Under the pieces are notes generated by a model, which was not told the origin of the DNA, ran no database searches, and worked only from the letters and a program-made list of their open reading frames with translations. A stretch of 64,000 nucleotides of DNA from Zavarzinella formosa DSM 19928 (GTDB lineage: Bacteria; Planctomycetota; Planctomycetia; Gemmatales; Gemmataceae), in assembly GCF_000255705.1 (NCBI RefSeq), contig NZ_JH636439.1, forward strand, positions 1,125,034 to 1,189,033. The letters are read 5' to 3'. Within the stretch, counting starts at the first letter, position 1. Every line of letters begins with the position of its first letter. Made by a program: the position numbers and the translations under genes. Positions 63,435 through 64,000 of the stretch are shown here, piece by piece.

Positions 63435-63863
63435 TCACTTCAAGTCGATCCGCATCCCGTTGTCATGTCGGCGGAAGCCGAGCCGGGTGTAAAACGTCAG
63501 GTTATCGTCGCTACAACTCAGGATTACTTTGTAACACCCGGACAACCGGGCCAGTTCGACCAGTTCGCGAACAACCGCCGAGCCGACGCCTTTGCCCTCA
63601 TGATCGGGATGAACGGCCACATCCTCGATGTGTCCGATGGTCCCGCCCCGGTGGATGAACTTGTGTTCGAGAATCAGGCTGGCGGTGCCGATCACCCGAT
63701 CCCCCGTCACGGCAACGACCGTGCGAACCCCGGCGGCATTCCGGCCCCGCCAGATGCGCACGGCTTCCTCGGGCGTGAGGTCCACCGTCGTGAGATGGCT
63801 GAGCGTTTCCAGAAAACCATTCTGAAAATCGTCCGCTTGAAGTGGTCGCAGCAAGAAACTCAT
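63435..63863 (-). CDS. GNAT acetyltransferase, glucosamine-6-phosphate N-acetyltransferase (GNA1)-like
   Basis: A 142-residue GNAT-fold protein. The run E-H-K-F-I-H-x-G-G, G-H-I-E-D-V-A-V, then G-K-G-V-G-S-A-V-V (acetyl-CoA loop at about 90-98), then C-Y-K-V-I-L-S-C-S and N-L-T-F-Y-T-R-L-G-F matches the eukaryotic-type GNA1, which makes N-acetylglucosamine 6-phosphate. Most bacteria use GlmU for this step, so the true acceptor could be another amino sugar. The start at 63863 has AGGAAGGG ahead; an upstream in-frame ATG is less likely. No partner gene within the window points to the pathway. Confidence 0.85.
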   Translation of the reverse strand: MSFLLRPLQADDFQNGFLETLSHLTTVDLTPEEAVRIWRGRNAAGVRTVVAVTGDRVIGTASLILEHKFIHRGGTIGHIEDVAVHPDHEGKGVGSAVVRELVELARLSGCYKVILSCSDDNLTFYTRLGFRRHDNGMRIDLK

Positions 63864-64000
63864 CAGTTTACGTCCCTTCCTTGAGGGGAAAGCCGCTTGA
63901 ACCATAGCACATTCTCACGAATCCGATCAGGTGAGTTTCCTATTCATTCGGATACAGGGCCATTCCGTTATTCAACGTGGGGGATGCCGATAAGCTCCCG
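63864..64000. other. Window end, no gene seen
   Basis: The last 137 bases hold the leader of the GNAT gene (AGGAAGGG on the minus strand) and no other feature I can support. Confidence 0.4.

Overview
The window looks like chromosomal DNA of a planctomycete, most likely from the Gemmataceae/Gemmatales side. The evidence is the set of lineage-typical families: three DUF1559 pseudopilin-like proteins, two DUF1549/DUF1553 plus DUF1501 pairs, a c-type cytochrome/WD40 protein, Hanks-type Ser/Thr kinases with FHA or TPR parts, an ECF-like sigma factor, a type I sulfatase, and giant secreted proteins that begin with the short L-E-x-L-E-x-R motif. Genus is inferred only from gene content. I saw no tRNA, rRNA, CRISPR array, insertion sequence or integrase.

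Layout. Positions 3-6601 (+) hold two DUF1559 proteins, the first cut by the window edge. They are followed by a tight trio: an exported, membrane-anchored CobN/BchH-type chelatase, a MotA/TolQ/ExbB-type proton channel and a DUF2149 protein. Positions 6625-11218 (-) hold a serine hydrolase, a RidA-like protein, an NHL-repeat protein and a sulfatase. Positions 11512-16930 (+) hold a DUF1559 protein, a small lipoprotein, and a DUF1549/DUF1553 plus DUF1501 pair. Positions 16939-19422 (-) hold an acid-sugar-type MFS transporter and an enolase-superfamily protein with altered catalytic residues. Positions 19625-23423 hold an unrecognised exported protein, a coiled-coil/jellyroll protein and a fosmidomycin-resistance-type MFS pump. 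Positions 23446-28722 (-) hold a second DUF1501, DUF1549/DUF1553 and cytochrome/WD40 cluster.

Positions 28847-54291 (-) form a 25-kb, four-gene block read right to left: FHA-kinase, TPR-kinase with a transmembrane segment, a 5,012-residue modular protein carrying a clostripain-type (C11) protease, and a 1,758-residue FG-GAP protein. The giant gene has a higher-order repeat of about 1.7 kb in which beta-propeller blocks alternate with SdrD B-like domains.

Positions 54480-63863 hold a small unknown protein, an exported nucleoside hydrolase, a 51-residue lipoprotein, phosphoketolase plus acetate kinase (overlapping by 4 nt), an ECF-like sigma factor, a second coiled-coil/jellyroll protein, a GH88 unsaturated glucuronyl hydrolase and a GNA1-like acetyltransferase.

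How it may fit together (inference). Sulfatase, GH88, the acid-sugar transporter and the enolase-family protein suit a degrader of sulfated, uronate-containing polysaccharides. Phosphoketolase and acetate kinase would turn pentose/hexose phosphates into acetyl-phosphate, acetate and ATP. The most unusual parts are the exported chelatase/ExbB/DUF2149 locus, which resembles the HmuS-type heme dechelatase loci of Bacteroidota, and the kinase-linked giant surface protease block.
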